NCBI RefSeq assembly: GCF_025758695.1
Contig: NZ_JANJQP010000001.1
Span: forward strand, 248,001 to 312,000
Reading direction: 5' to 3'
Source: Oenococcus kitaharae
GTDB lineage: Bacteria > Bacillota > Bacilli > Lactobacillales > Lactobacillaceae
DNA length: 64,000 nt
Below, piece after piece: positions 53,928 to 63,113 of this stretch (position 1 is the stretch's first letter; each line of letters begins with the position of its first letter). The notes under the pieces were generated by a model, which searched no databases, was not told the DNA's origin, and saw only the letters and a list, made by a program, of their open reading frames with translations. The position numbers and the translations under genes are program-made.

Positions 53928-56356
53928 TGGCAGATGAAAGCCGAATTCAAGAATTAAGCCTCGAAGATGTCATGGGCGAACGCTTCGGCCGTTATTCCAA
54001 ATACATTATTCAAGAACGTGCCTTACCCGACATCCGCGATGGCTTAAAACCAGTCCAGCGGCGAATTTTGTTTGCCATGAATGAGGATGGCAACACCTTT
54101 GAGCATGCTTATCGAAAATCTGCTAAGGCCGTCGGCAACGTGATGGGTAATTATCATCCCCACGGTGATTCGTCAATTTATGATGCTTTGGTCCGTATGA
54201 GTCAAAGCTGGAAAATGCGCGAACCTTTAATCGACATGAACGGTAATAATGGGTCAATCGATAATGACCCGCCAGCCGCTATGCGTTATACCGAGGCACG
54301 TTTATCTAAAATTGCTGGCGAAATGCTGTCTGACTTGGATCGGCAGGCCGTCGATATGGTCTTAAATTTTGATGATACGCGCTACGAGCCGACTGTTTTG
54401 CCCAGTCGTGTCCCAAATCTGCTGGTCAATGGCGCTTCTGGTATCTCTGCGGGCTATGCAACGGAAATTCCACCACACAATTTAGGCGAAATCATCAGTG
54501 CTTTGATTTATTTACTGGCGCATCCCGCAGCTTCGTTGGAAGATTTAATGCAATTTGTCAAGGGTCCCGATTTCCCGACTGGCGGAATTATTCAGGGCTT
54601 GGACGGGATTAAAGATGCCTATACAACCGGCCATGGCAAAATTTATATTCGTGCTCGGACCGAGATCAAAAAATTGAAAGCCAGCAAACAGCAGATTGAA
54701 ATTACCGAATTGCCCTACGAAGTCAACAAATCGGCATTAGTCGCTAAAATTGATGAAATCCGCGTCAACAAAGATGTCAATGGCATTAGCGAGGTCCGTG
54801 ATGATACCAGTCGAGAAGGACTTTTAATTGTCATTGAATTGGCCAAGGATGCTGATGCGAACGGCATTTTAAACTACTTGTTTAAGAAAACCGATTTGCA
54901 GGTTGCTTATAACTTTAATATGACAGCTATTGCGCATCAGCGCCCTGTCTCTGTTGGATTAAAACAGGCTTTGGCGGCTTTTCTAGAATTTCGAAAAGAG
55001 GTTATCTATCGCCGGACTGATTTTGATCTGAAAAAGGCCCAGACACGGCAGCATATTGTCGAAGGTCTGATCAAAATGCTGAGTATTTTGGATGAAGTCG
55101 TGGCCACAATTCGTGCTTCAGAAAGCCGCAAAGACGCTAAAGATAATCTAGTTAAAAAATTCGATTTTTCTCAGGCTCAAGCGGAAGCAATTGTCACTTT
55201 GCAGCTTTATCGTTTAACAAATACTGATGTGACGGCTTTGCAGCAGGAACACGATCAACTAACTGAGCAGATCAACGAGTTTAATCTGATCTTAAATGAA
55301 CCGCGCGAACTCAATAAAGTTCTGAAAAAAGAGCTGCAGGAGATCGATAAAAGCTATAGCAATCCGCGAAAGAGTGAAGTTCAAGCAGAAGTTGCACAGC
55401 TCAAAATCAAGACCTCGGTTATGATTGCTGATGAAGATGTCGTGGTTCAAATCACAAAGAACGGTTATGCCAAACGTGCTTCCTTTCGTTCTTACAAGGC
55501 AAGTGATGAAAATGGACTGACTGATGACGATTATGCTGTTTACCTGGCTAAAGTAAATACCTTGAGTCATTTATTCATTTTCACGAATAAGGGCAACATG
55601 ATTTACCGGCCGGTGCATGAATTAGCCGATACGAAGTGGAAAGACGTTGGCGAGCATCTTTCTCAAGAAATTTCCGGCCTTGCTCCCGATGAAAACATCG
55701 TCCAGGTTTTCGATTTGCCTGATCTAAAAGGGCAGGGCAGCTTTGTTTTGACCAGCAGCGATGCCTTTATCAAACAGGTCAGCCAGCAAGATCTTCTCCC
55801 GACCAAATACTATAGAAAGCGTGCCAGCAAGGCCATAACGATCAAAGGCGATAATAAACTCGTTTCGGTTCAATTAGCTGCGACACAGGATTTCTTAGCA
55901 ATCATGGCCAGCCAAAAAGGTTATCTTTATAAGTTCCCGTTGAGTGAAATAGCATTTATGACTGCTAAATCCAGCGGCGGCAAACCTGCCAAGATTAGTA
56001 AAAAAGATTCAATTATGGCAATGACACTGATATCTGGCTCTGATCTCCTGGCTTTGATGAATGACAGAGGCCAGCTGAAAATTCTAAATCCCTTGGAAAT
56101 TCCGATTTCTACAAGCGATACAGTTCAGCGTGCTGAAACGATTTTCATGTCAGACGACTTAATCGCTGGTATGGCAGCAATTGCTGATAAGGGCAAAACA
56201 CAGCTGCAGGCGCTTACGTCCGACAATCAGGTCATTGATTTCTTTGCAAATGCCGATAACTTGGGCGGATTAGACGATGACTTTAAAAGAAAAGTCAAAG
56301 TCGAAAAAAATAGTATGATTATAAAAGTGAGATTAAAACAAGAGGTTATAGATTAA
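53927..56356 (+). CDS. parC: DNA topoisomerase IV subunit A
   Basis: DNA-cleaving subunit of topoisomerase IV. The 809-residue product has the quinolone-resistance region (KPVQRRILFAM, KSAKAVGNVMGNYHPHGDSSIYDALVRM), the catalytic Tyr in AAMRYTEARL, and a C-terminal beta-pinwheel with several degenerate blades. It overlaps parE by one base, with AAAGGAG as the Shine-Dalgarno at the end of parE. Ends directly before ppaC. Confidence 0.96.
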   Translation: MADESRIQELSLEDVMGERFGRYSKYIIQERALPDIRDGLKPVQRRILFAMNEDGNTFEHAYRKSAKAVGNVMGNYHPHGDSSIYDALVRMSQSWKMREPLIDMNGNNGSIDNDPPAAMRYTEARLSKIAGEMLSDLDRQAVDMVLNFDDTRYEPTVLPSRVPNLLVNGASGISAGYATEIPPHNLGEIISALIYLLAHPAASLEDLMQFVKGPDFPTGGIIQGLDGIKDAYTTGHGKIYIRARTEIKKLKASKQQIEITELPYEVNKSALVAKIDEIRVNKDVNGISEVRDDTSREGLLIVIELAKDADANGILNYLFKKTDLQVAYNFNMTAIAHQRPVSVGLKQALAAFLEFRKEVIYRRTDFDLKKAQTRQHIVEGLIKMLSILDEVVATIRASESRKDAKDNLVKKFDFSQAQAEAIVTLQLYRLTNTDVTALQQEHDQLTEQINEFNLILNEPRELNKVLKKELQEIDKSYSNPRKSEVQAEVAQLKIKTSVMIADEDVVVQITKNGYAKRASFRSYKASDENGLTDDDYAVYLAKVNTLSHLFIFTNKGNMIYRPVHELADTKWKDVGEHLSQEISGLAPDENIVQVFDLPDLKGQGSFVLTSSDAFIKQVSQQDLLPTKYYRKRASKAITIKGDNKLVSVQLAATQDFLAIMASQKGYLYKFPLSEIAFMTAKSSGGKPAKISKKDSIMAMTLISGSDLLALMNDRGQLKILNPLEIPISTSDTVQRAETIFMSDDLIAGMAAIADKGKTQLQALTSDNQVIDFFANADNLGGLDDDFKRKVKVEKNSMIIKVRLKQEVID

Positions 56357-57277
56357 ATGGCGAAAGAATTAGTTTTTGGGCATCAGAATCCTGATACAGA
56401 TGCAATTGCAGCCGCGATTGCAGCATCTTATTACTTGAATAAAAAAGGGATGGACACAGAGGCTGTCGCACTTGGCAAACCTAACGACGAAACAAAATTC
56501 GCTCTGGATTACTTTGAGGTACAAGCACCACGTGTGATTGAAAAGGCTGACACCAAAGAAGTTGTCTTAGTTGATCATAATGAGGCAGCACAATCAGTTT
56601 CTAATATTGCTGATCTGACAGTCACACATGTCTTTGACCACCATAAGATTGATTTCAAGACGAGCGCACCGCTGTTTTATCATGCTGAAGCACTCGGTTC
56701 CACATCGACGATTCTGTTCACTTTCTTTGAGAGAGATGGGATTGAGATTCCAAAGCCTATTGCAGGTATGATGCTGTCAGCTTTAATTTCAGACACTTTG
56801 CTGCTGAAGAGCCCGACAACGACGGATGTTGACCGCAATGTTATTGGCAAGCTGGCTGCTCGGGCAGGTGTTTCAGATATTGATGATTTTGGTATTCACT
56901 TATTAAAGGCGGGCACAAATCTTTCTAAGAAGACCGATAAAGAATTAATAGATAGCGATGCCAAAAGCTTTGAGCTAGCTGGCAAGACGCTGAGAATCGG
57001 CCAAGTAAACACAGTTGATATTCCAGAAGTCCTGACACGCAAGGACGGCATTAAAAAGGAAATTGAAGCTGAGATTGCTAGTGATGGTTACAACGGCTTT
57101 CTGTTTGTTATCACAGATATTCTGAATTCAAACTCCAAAGCACTTTATTATGGTTCGGATGAAGATAAAATTGCTGCCGCCTTTGGTCAGACACTCACGG
57201 CCAATTCATTGGATCTTCCTGGTGTCGTTTCACGGAAGAAACAAGTCGTACCACCGATCACCGAGCAGTTCAAATAA
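56357..57277 (+). CDS. ppaC: Manganese-dependent inorganic pyrophosphatase
   Basis: Hydrolyses pyrophosphate, pulling biosynthesis forward. The 306-residue family II enzyme (DHH superfamily) has FGHQNPDTDAIAAAIA, VDHNEAAQS, the DHH motif in VFDHHKIDF, SALISDTLLLKSPTT and the DHHA2 domain with SRKKQVVPPI near the C-terminus. The ATG comes directly after the parC stop with GAGG inside parC's end. The pairing with parC is often seen in Leuconostocaceae-like genomes, though I cannot check it here. Confidence 0.95.
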   Translation: MAKELVFGHQNPDTDAIAAAIAASYYLNKKGMDTEAVALGKPNDETKFALDYFEVQAPRVIEKADTKEVVLVDHNEAAQSVSNIADLTVTHVFDHHKIDFKTSAPLFYHAEALGSTSTILFTFFERDGIEIPKPIAGMMLSALISDTLLLKSPTTTDVDRNVIGKLAARAGVSDIDDFGIHLLKAGTNLSKKTDKELIDSDAKSFELAGKTLRIGQVNTVDIPEVLTRKDGIKKEIEAEIASDGYNGFLFVITDILNSNSKALYYGSDEDKIAAAFGQTLTANSLDLPGVVSRKKQVVPPITEQFK

Positions 57278-57298
57278 GCAAATTAATTGAACTTGCAC

Positions 57299-57327
57299 TT
57301 TACAAGTAATTTTAGCTTGTGTATAAT
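57299..57327 (+). promoter_or_regulatory. Promoter of rpmG-rpsN
   Basis: -35 TTTACA (57299-57304), 17-nt spacer, -10 TATAAT (57322-57327). ACTTG/CAAGT (7-nt spacer) and ACAAG/CTTGT (9-nt spacer) imperfect inverted repeats overlap the core. A regulatory site is possible, but I do not match it to a known box such as Zur. Confidence 0.65.
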
Positions 57328-57376
57328 ATTTGCTTGTACTGATTGACTTTCGTTAAATAGAATTTTAGGAGAAAAA

Positions 57377-57541
57377 ATGGCAGGAAAAGGACAAAGAGAT
57401 CACGTCGTTCTTGGGAACGACAAGACGGGTGAACGCATTTATTTGACGAGCAAGAATCGTCGCAATACGCCTGACAGACTCGTTTTGAAGAAGTATTCAC
57501 CAAAATTGCGTCAAGTTGTTGAATTTAAGGAGGTGAAGTAA
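57377..57541 (+). CDS. rpmG: 50S ribosomal protein L33 (cysteine-free form)
   Basis: L33 of the large subunit, 54 residues. It has the family pattern [28 protein letters not shown], with Ser and Leu where zinc-binding forms have CxxC pairs, so it is the C-minus type that does not bind zinc. ATG at 57377 with AGGAG 7 nt upstream. The stop overlaps the rpsN start by one base, and the rpsN Shine-Dalgarno AAGGAGGTG lies inside this gene. Confidence 0.95.
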   Translation: MAGKGQRDHVVLGNDKTGERIYLTSKNRRNTPDRLVLKKYSPKLRQVVEFKEVK

Positions 57542-57810
57542 TGGCTAAAAAGTCTAAGATCGAAAAAGAAAAGAAGATCGAAGCCACAGTTGCTAAGTTC
57601 GCTGCTAAGCGTGCTGCATTAAAGGCTGCTGGCGACTATCAAGCATTAGCAAAGCTTCCTCGTAATGCATCACCAGTGCGTGCACATAATCGCGATTTGA
57701 CCGATGGTCGTCCACATGCATATATGCGTGGATTCGGTTTGAGTCGTTTGAACTTCCGTCAACTGGCACATAAGGGTCAGTTGCCTGGCGTTCGTAAAGC
57801 AAGCTGGTAA
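57541..57810 (+). CDS. rpsN: 30S ribosomal protein S14 (long, cysteine-free form)
   Basis: S14 of the small subunit, 89 residues, the long variant without the CxxC zinc site. Seen: [40 protein letters not shown] and [24 protein letters not shown]. Pairs of C-minus L33 and S14 are typical of genes induced on zinc limitation in other Firmicutes; whether another, zinc-binding S14 exists in this genome is unknown. Confidence 0.96.
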   Translation: MAKKSKIEKEKKIEATVAKFAAKRAALKAAGDYQALAKLPRNASPVRAHNRDLTDGRPHAYMRGFGLSRLNFRQLAHKGQLPGVRKASW

Positions 57811-57816
57811 TTTTAA

Positions 57817-57853
57817 CAAACACCAATTTCTTTTAGGAATTTGGTGTTTTTTA
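57817..57853 (+). terminator. Terminator after rpsN
   Basis: AAACACCAA and TTGGTGTTT with an AT-rich inner stem/loop and a T-run, starting 7 nt after rpsN. Clear rho-independent shape. Confidence 0.85.
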
Positions 57854-57892
57854 TTTATTTTCGAAACTTCCTTTGTTAGAATTACTCACAAT

Positions 57893-58642
57893 ATGAAAAA
57901 ACCAATTATTGCAATTACTTCTGATATTTCTCGCTCTCAATCAATGTCTTCTAATGATCAAGCAATTGATTATGCGCCCAGAGATATTGTACGAGCCATT
58001 AATCAAGTTGGCGGCATCGCTACTATTCTGCCAGCGCCAACTTCAATCCATGAAAATGATATTGGCCAGCTGGTCGATGCTTTTGATGGCTTATTAATTC
58101 CAGGTGGACCCGATATTGATCCGAGATTCTTCGGAGAAGACCCGATCCCTCAATTAGGCGGGACATTTTATGAACGCGATCAATTTGAAATGAGCTTGAT
58201 TCAAGCAGCCGTGAAAGCTGGCAAAGCAATTTTCGGCATCTGCCGTGGTATCCAATCAATCAACGTCGCTTTAGGCGGCAATCTTTATCAGGACTTGGCA
58301 GCTCAGTATCCAGATCTGAAAATTAAACATCGTCAGTCGCCGACAGAAGGCTCTTTCCCTACTCATCGCGTCACGATGGAAAAGGGAAGCGAATTGGCTA
58401 AAATTCTCGGCCAAGAAGGTTTTGTCAACTCTCGCCATCACCAAGCTGTTAAGGAACTCGGTACAGGCCTGAAAGTGACAGCAAAGGCACCTGACGGCGT
58501 CATCGAAGGCATTGAAAGTCTTGATTCCGATCAGATTATTGCTGTCCAATGGCATCCTGAAAGTATGTGGCAGCGTTTCCCAGAACAACTGGCATTATTT
58601 CAAAATTTTATAGATCGAGCAGGAACAAGAAGTGGCAGATAA
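57893..58642 (+). CDS. Gamma-glutamyl-GABA hydrolase family protein (PuuD-like class I amidotransferase)
   Basis: A 249-residue class I glutamine-amidotransferase-fold hydrolase. The nucleophile Cys is in GICRGIQSINVALGG, the His-x-Glu pair in QWHPESM, and the family motif PGGPDIDPRFFGEDP lies near residue 67. The natural substrate is not known from sequence. Start ATG at 57893; no Shine-Dalgarno. An extended -10, TGTTAGAAT (57874-57882), lies 10 nt upstream, leaving a leader of only a few nt. It overlaps the permease gene by 11 nt. Confidence 0.85.
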   Translation: MKKPIIAITSDISRSQSMSSNDQAIDYAPRDIVRAINQVGGIATILPAPTSIHENDIGQLVDAFDGLLIPGGPDIDPRFFGEDPIPQLGGTFYERDQFEMSLIQAAVKAGKAIFGICRGIQSINVALGGNLYQDLAAQYPDLKIKHRQSPTEGSFPTHRVTMEKGSELAKILGQEGFVNSRHHQAVKELGTGLKVTAKAPDGVIEGIESLDSDQIIAVQWHPESMWQRFPEQLALFQNFIDRAGTRSGR

Positions 58643-59924
58643 AACAACGCAAAAACAAAAATTAGGATTTTGGAGTATCGTCCTATTCGGCATTAATGGG
58701 ATTATCGGGTCCGGAATTTTCCTGCTGCCAAGCGCACCCATGAAATTAATCGGTGTAGCTAGTATTTTAGTCCTGCTGTTGGATGCTGTACTAGTTGCCA
58801 CGATTGCACTCTGTTTTGCTCAGGACGCGAATTTTTTCGATAAAAACGGCGGCCCTTATCTCTACGCAAAAGAAGCTTTTGGTAATTTTGTCGGTTACGA
58901 AGTAGGGTTTGTTACTTGGGCCATCCGAATTATTGCTGAAGCAACAGCTGCGGTTGCTTTTGCTACCGTTTTAGGCTCTTTCATACCAGCGCTATCCAGT
59001 AATACGGCACGTATGATGACAGTGGCCGTTCTGTTGTTGCTGCTGGCTCTGATTAATATTTCCGGCGTTCAGCTGACTAAGATCGTAAATAATTTTGTCA
59101 CAATTAGCAAACTGCTGCCGCTATTGCTCTTTGTTGCAATTGGTTTGTTCTTTATTAAGGGAAACAATTTCACGCCTTTTTTTCCTAATGGCAGTTATAC
59201 ATCTGGCAGTTTTGGACAGGCCGCTTTGACCATGTTCTTTGCTTTCACGGGTTTTGAAGGTATTTCAGTCGCTGCAGGCGAGATGAAAAATCCACAAAAA
59301 AACTTGCCGCGTGCAATCATTCTGATTATTTCAGTTGTGACACTGGTGTATGTGCTGATTCAAGTGACTGCAATCGGCATGATGGGTTATGGCTTGGCAA
59401 ACTCAGCCACACCTTTGATGGATGCACTTGGTCACGCAATCGGCACATTTGGACGTGATTTAATTGCTGCCGGATCCTTGATATCAATCGGTGGTCTGCT
59501 GGTAGCTTCGTCATTTATTACACCAAGATCTGGTGTTGCCTTGGCTGAAAATAAAATGATGCCATCTTTATTGGCTAAAAAGAATCGCAAAAACGCCCCT
59601 TACGTCGCGATTATTGTATCAACGACTATTTCCTTGATTATTGCCTTATTTAACTCGACATTTGCTAATTTGGCGCTGATTTCAGCCGTCTCGCGTTTTG
59701 CCCAATACATTCCAACAATTATCGCGGTTTTTGTCTTTGCCAAGACGAAAAAAGGGCAGGCACATGCCTTTCGACTGCCGCTCGGTCCTGTGATTCCAGC
59801 TGTTGCTCTGATTATCAGCCTGTGGCTATTGATTCAGACAAATCTGCAGCAGCTCTTTTGGGGATTAGGCGCTCTAGTCGTCGCTGTGCCATTTTATTTC
59901 CTAACCGCCTATCACAAGCATTAA
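58632..59924 (+). CDS. APC-superfamily amino acid permease
   Basis: A 430-residue membrane protein with about 12 helices and the APC signature GINGIIGSGIFLLPSAPM in the first helix and FAFTGFEGISVAAGEMKNP in the sixth. It moves amino acids or polyamine-related substrates by proton symport or exchange. Start is a GTG inside the previous gene with CAGGAA as a moderate Shine-Dalgarno. Coupling with a PuuD-like amidohydrolase suggests uptake of gamma-glutamyl or amino substrates; that is inference. Confidence 0.9.
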   Translation: MADKTTQKQKLGFWSIVLFGINGIIGSGIFLLPSAPMKLIGVASILVLLLDAVLVATIALCFAQDANFFDKNGGPYLYAKEAFGNFVGYEVGFVTWAIRIIAEATAAVAFATVLGSFIPALSSNTARMMTVAVLLLLLALINISGVQLTKIVNNFVTISKLLPLLLFVAIGLFFIKGNNFTPFFPNGSYTSGSFGQAALTMFFAFTGFEGISVAAGEMKNPQKNLPRAIILIISVVTLVYVLIQVTAIGMMGYGLANSATPLMDALGHAIGTFGRDLIAAGSLISIGGLLVASSFITPRSGVALAENKMMPSLLAKKNRKNAPYVAIIVSTTISLIIALFNSTFANLALISAVSRFAQYIPTIIAVFVFAKTKKGQAHAFRLPLGPVIPAVALIISLWLLIQTNLQQLFWGLGALVVAVPFYFLTAYHKH

Positions 59925-59951
59925 AAACCTCATCTAATCATGAGGTTTTTT
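59923..59951. terminator. Bidirectional terminator between permease and pepC
   Basis: AAAAACCTCAT (59923-59933) and ATGAGGTTTTT (59940-59950), an 11-bp perfect stem with a 6-nt loop, overlapping the permease stop. Serves both convergent genes. Confidence 0.9.
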
Positions 59952-59962
59952 ATAAACAAATT

Positions 59963-61279
59963 TCAGCTTAAAGGATCCCAGGCTGGCAAAACGGTTGGCT
60001 GCTGTTTCAAAACAGCTTTTAGTTCCTCCGGCAGAAAATCCTTATGTACCACGACTTCATACACATAGTCTTCAAACCAATCAGGGCTCATGACGAAGTA
60101 GCCTTTATCGCCTAATTTATCTCCCCAGCTATTTTCGACTTTCCATTTTGCTGCTTGACCATCAATTAAATCAACGCCAGTTAAAGTCATGGCATGCGAG
60201 ACCGTTCCTTCGCCGCTGGTTAATCTCTGCGCTTTGGTCATATTCAGATCAACTTGAAAGAGGGAAGATTCGTCAAATAAATGTCCATCCAATAAACCGC
60301 TCTGACGATCCATCTGCTGAAGAACGTCGTTGCCAAACCAAACTGTTTCACCACTCTGAAGCTGAGCAACTGCTGTTTTTTCCAACACATCAATCGGCAC
60401 ATTTAAAAATTCGATATCCCGACCGCCTAAGACGTTGTCCTGACTGGGAAGGCTGTACAACTGGTTAAATGCCTTATCAGGCGAATTGGTCACAACGGCA
60501 TAATCATCAAAATCAACCTTAAAATATTTTTTGAAGAAATCCTGTGGCGTTAAAGCGGCTTCGCGATGATATTTTTTGTCATCGTCACGGTATTCTAAAT
60601 CAAAAGTCTTGGCTGGTTCGCCAAAAGAATAAGCAGCCATGCGATAAACTTCCTGCAGCATTTTCTTTTCGGCCTGATCCAATTCATCTTCGCTGCTGCC
60701 GGACTTAGCCATATTGCGCAGTTGAAAACCATCCTTGATCAATTTTTTATTCATGGCTTCTTGAAAATCGCTCGTGTTATCCGTATTGAAAGTCTCTGGT
60801 ATCGCATAAGCCGGCATAACACCGTACTTTTCGACTAACGCCGCCGCCATGGCCCATTGACCGCCATCTTCCCCAGACTGATTAAACAACATATGGACAA
60901 AACGGTCATCCATGGCTTTATCAACAGTCTGCCCGACATTGTGATAAAAAATATTGGCTCGTTCAATCTTGTCCCAGAAAAACAAATAATTCTGTGACAG
61001 CTCAAAGTCTTTGACCTTGTAATTTTTGGCAAACTGATGCCGCAGGGTATTTAATAATGAAAATTCCCAGCAGCGGCCGCTGCGTTTTTGATTAGTCACT
61101 TGTCCAGTCTCAACCTCGACCGAAAAGGTGCGGTTCAAACGTGCGGCAGCTTGATTATCAAAGCTGCTATTGCGAATGCCGTTTTTTGTAATTGTTCTTG
61201 TTAGGACGCTAGCTCTGTCGTCTTGAGCCAGGGATTCTCGTAATTCATTTAAATCATCATTTGTTAAAGCTGATGCCAT
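59963..61279 (-). CDS. pepC: Aminopeptidase C (bleomycin hydrolase family, C1B)
   Basis: Cytosolic cysteine aminopeptidase of the lactic-acid-bacterial proteolytic system. The 438-residue product has the Cys nucleophile at about residue 70 (RSGRCWEFS), the His in VSHAMTLTGVDL and the Asn in VENSWGDKLGD. It lies on the minus strand with a strong Shine-Dalgarno (AGAGG) before the ATG. It converges on the permease and is divergent from udk. Confidence 0.95.
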   Translation of the reverse strand: MASALTNDDLNELRESLAQDDRASVLTRTITKNGIRNSSFDNQAAARLNRTFSVEVETGQVTNQKRSGRCWEFSLLNTLRHQFAKNYKVKDFELSQNYLFFWDKIERANIFYHNVGQTVDKAMDDRFVHMLFNQSGEDGGQWAMAAALVEKYGVMPAYAIPETFNTDNTSDFQEAMNKKLIKDGFQLRNMAKSGSSEDELDQAEKKMLQEVYRMAAYSFGEPAKTFDLEYRDDDKKYHREAALTPQDFFKKYFKVDFDDYAVVTNSPDKAFNQLYSLPSQDNVLGGRDIEFLNVPIDVLEKTAVAQLQSGETVWFGNDVLQQMDRQSGLLDGHLFDESSLFQVDLNMTKAQRLTSGEGTVSHAMTLTGVDLIDGQAAKWKVENSWGDKLGDKGYFVMSPDWFEDYVYEVVVHKDFLPEELKAVLKQQPTVLPAWDPLS

Positions 61280-61342
61280 TTATTTACCTCTTTTTTTAAT
61301 TTTTATCTTAAAACAAAATCGTGCGATTGATCACAATTATGA

Positions 61343-61371
61343 TTGACAGATATAGCTCAGAATAGAACAAT
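61343..61371 (+). promoter_or_regulatory. Likely promoter of udk
   Basis: -35 TTGACA (61343-61348) and AACAAT (61366-61371) with a 17-nt spacer, 9 nt before the udk ATG. There is no Shine-Dalgarno, so the transcript would be nearly leaderless. The -10 is weak, so the assignment rests on the perfect -35. Confidence 0.45.
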
Positions 61372-61380
61372 AGTAAAGTA

Positions 61381-62016
61381 ATGCAGACATCTGAGAAAAA
61401 TAAGGTCACAATTATTGGTATTTCTGGCGGTTCCGGTTCCGGGAAAACGTCCATTGCCCAAGATATTTACGAACATCTTAAAGATCAATCGGTGGCCATT
61501 ATTCCACAAGACGCTTTTTATAATGATCAAAAAGACATGACAATGGCGGAACGGAAAAGTGTCAATTATGATCATCCAGATGCCTTTGATATGGATCTGC
61601 TATACGAAGATCTGCTAAAACTGAAACAGAATCAAGCTATTGATCTGCCGATTTATGATTATGAAAACTATACCCGTTCAGCTAAAACACTGCCCATGCA
61701 GCCAGCTAGAGTGATCATTGTCGAAGGCGTCCTGTTGTTCGTCGATGAACGTATCCGCGATCTGCTCGATATCAAAATTTTTGTCGATACGGATGACGAT
61801 ATTCGTTTTATTCGCCGCTTGAAAAGGGACATGATTGAGCGCGGCAGATCGACTGAATCCGTAATTAATCAATATTTGAAAACAGTCAAACCAATGTATC
61901 ATCAATTTGTCGAGCCAACCAAACGCTACGCTGACGTGATTATTCCAGAAGGAAAGAGTAATCGCATCGGCATTGATTTGTTAATTAACCAGATTAAAGC
62001 AGTTCTGCCTAATTGA
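61381..62016 (+). CDS. udk: Uridine kinase
   Basis: Salvages uridine and cytidine to UMP and CMP. The 211-residue product has the P-loop GISGGSGSGKTSIA, IPQDAFYND, the segment VNYDHPDAFD, and VIIVEGVLLF. ATG at 61381 matches the family start. A typical neighbour-free unit divergent from pepC. The next transcription unit begins about 100 nt later. Confidence 0.94.
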   Translation: MQTSEKNKVTIIGISGGSGSGKTSIAQDIYEHLKDQSVAIIPQDAFYNDQKDMTMAERKSVNYDHPDAFDMDLLYEDLLKLKQNQAIDLPIYDYENYTRSAKTLPMQPARVIIVEGVLLFVDERIRDLLDIKIFVDTDDDIRFIRRLKRDMIERGRSTESVINQYLKTVKPMYHQFVEPTKRYADVIIPEGKSNRIGIDLLINQIKAVLPN

Positions 62017-62117
62017 TGGCGATACTGCCAGCGAATATATTATGATAAAGACCCTAGCTCTAAGGGGAAATAAATCTGACACTTGGCGATTTTGGCCGAG
62101 TTTTCGAGGAAGATACG

Positions 62118-62999
62118 ATGACAAAAAAATATGGTATTTTTTTCAATGCAAATGCTGGTGACGGAAAAGCCAAACAAGTTGCACAAAGATTAGCGATTTC
62201 CTTGTCCGGCCAGAATATCCAGTCAGCTTTTATTACTGGCAAAGATGTCGATGATGCAATTTCGGCCATTAAAAAAACGTCTAATGAGCTTGATGCCATT
62301 ATTGTTATCGGCGGTGACGGCACATTAAATCTAGTCGCCACAGCTTTTTTGCAAGGTGGGAAAACGATTCCGGTTGGCTTGATTCCAAGCGGGACAGTCA
62401 ATAATTTTGCCAAAACGGCTAAGATTCCTAATGATGAGAAATCGGCTATTAACATCATTTTAAAAGGCCGCACGAAGGCTTTTAATATCGGTTCTTGCGG
62501 CGATGACAAAGCGATCATCAGTTCCTTAACCTTTGGCAGTCTGGCTGACCTTTCCAACGATGTCCGCCAGGAAGACAAGAGAAAATGGGGAAAAATCGTC
62601 TATTTTTGGCAAGCTATGAAAAACCTGAATAAATCCGGGTCGCAGCAGATCGAATTTAAAAGTAACAGTTTTCAAGCTGATTATAAAATTTGGATGTGTC
62701 TGATTACGACCAGCAGTAATGTTGGCGGACATAAGTATATCGACCAGCCTTTAAAGGGCTTGCATGCGACGATTCTCCACAACATGAGCCTGCTTAAAAG
62801 TCCCAGCTATTTTTATTTTGCACTAACAGGCAATATTCGCGAATCGGAAAGCCTGACTTATTTTGAATTGCGGGACATGATGATAACAAGTAAAAATACC
62901 CATCACCCTGTACAAACGAGAATCGATGGTGATCCTGGACCAAAATTACCAATACAACTGCTCTGGCACAAGGATTTTCTGCAAGTGTTTACGGATTGA
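62118..62999 (+). CDS. Diacylglycerol kinase-like lipid kinase (YegS/DgkB family)
   Basis: A cytosolic lipid kinase of the DAGK catalytic fold, 293 residues. The nucleotide motif VIGGDGTLNLVATAF is near residue 59, followed by PVGLIPSGTVNNFAKT, as in DgkB/YtlR/YegS. The C-terminal beta-sandwich is present (about 130-290). Substrate may be diacylglycerol or another lipid. Shine-Dalgarno GAGGAAGAT precedes the ATG. Confidence 0.88.
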   Translation: MTKKYGIFFNANAGDGKAKQVAQRLAISLSGQNIQSAFITGKDVDDAISAIKKTSNELDAIIVIGGDGTLNLVATAFLQGGKTIPVGLIPSGTVNNFAKTAKIPNDEKSAINIILKGRTKAFNIGSCGDDKAIISSLTFGSLADLSNDVRQEDKRKWGKIVYFWQAMKNLNKSGSQQIEFKSNSFQADYKIWMCLITTSSNVGGHKYIDQPLKGLHATILHNMSLLKSPSYFYFALTGNIRESESLTYFELRDMMITSKNTHHPVQTRIDGDPGPKLPIQLLWHKDFLQVFTD

Positions 63000-63113
63000 T
63001 ACGTCCGAAAAACAGCTCATAAGTTTAAGATTGTTTACAAGGAGAAATCCCCGATTCAAAAACAGTAACATAAAATTTTAATTTTGCTTTGGAAAACAGA
63101 AGGGAGTTTTTTA

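Noticed and set aside
62060-62578. 172-codon minus-strand frame over the lipid-kinase gene
   Set aside because: Opposite a clear kinase motif (GGDGTLN) with its own Shine-Dalgarno; the minus-strand frame has no recognised features.
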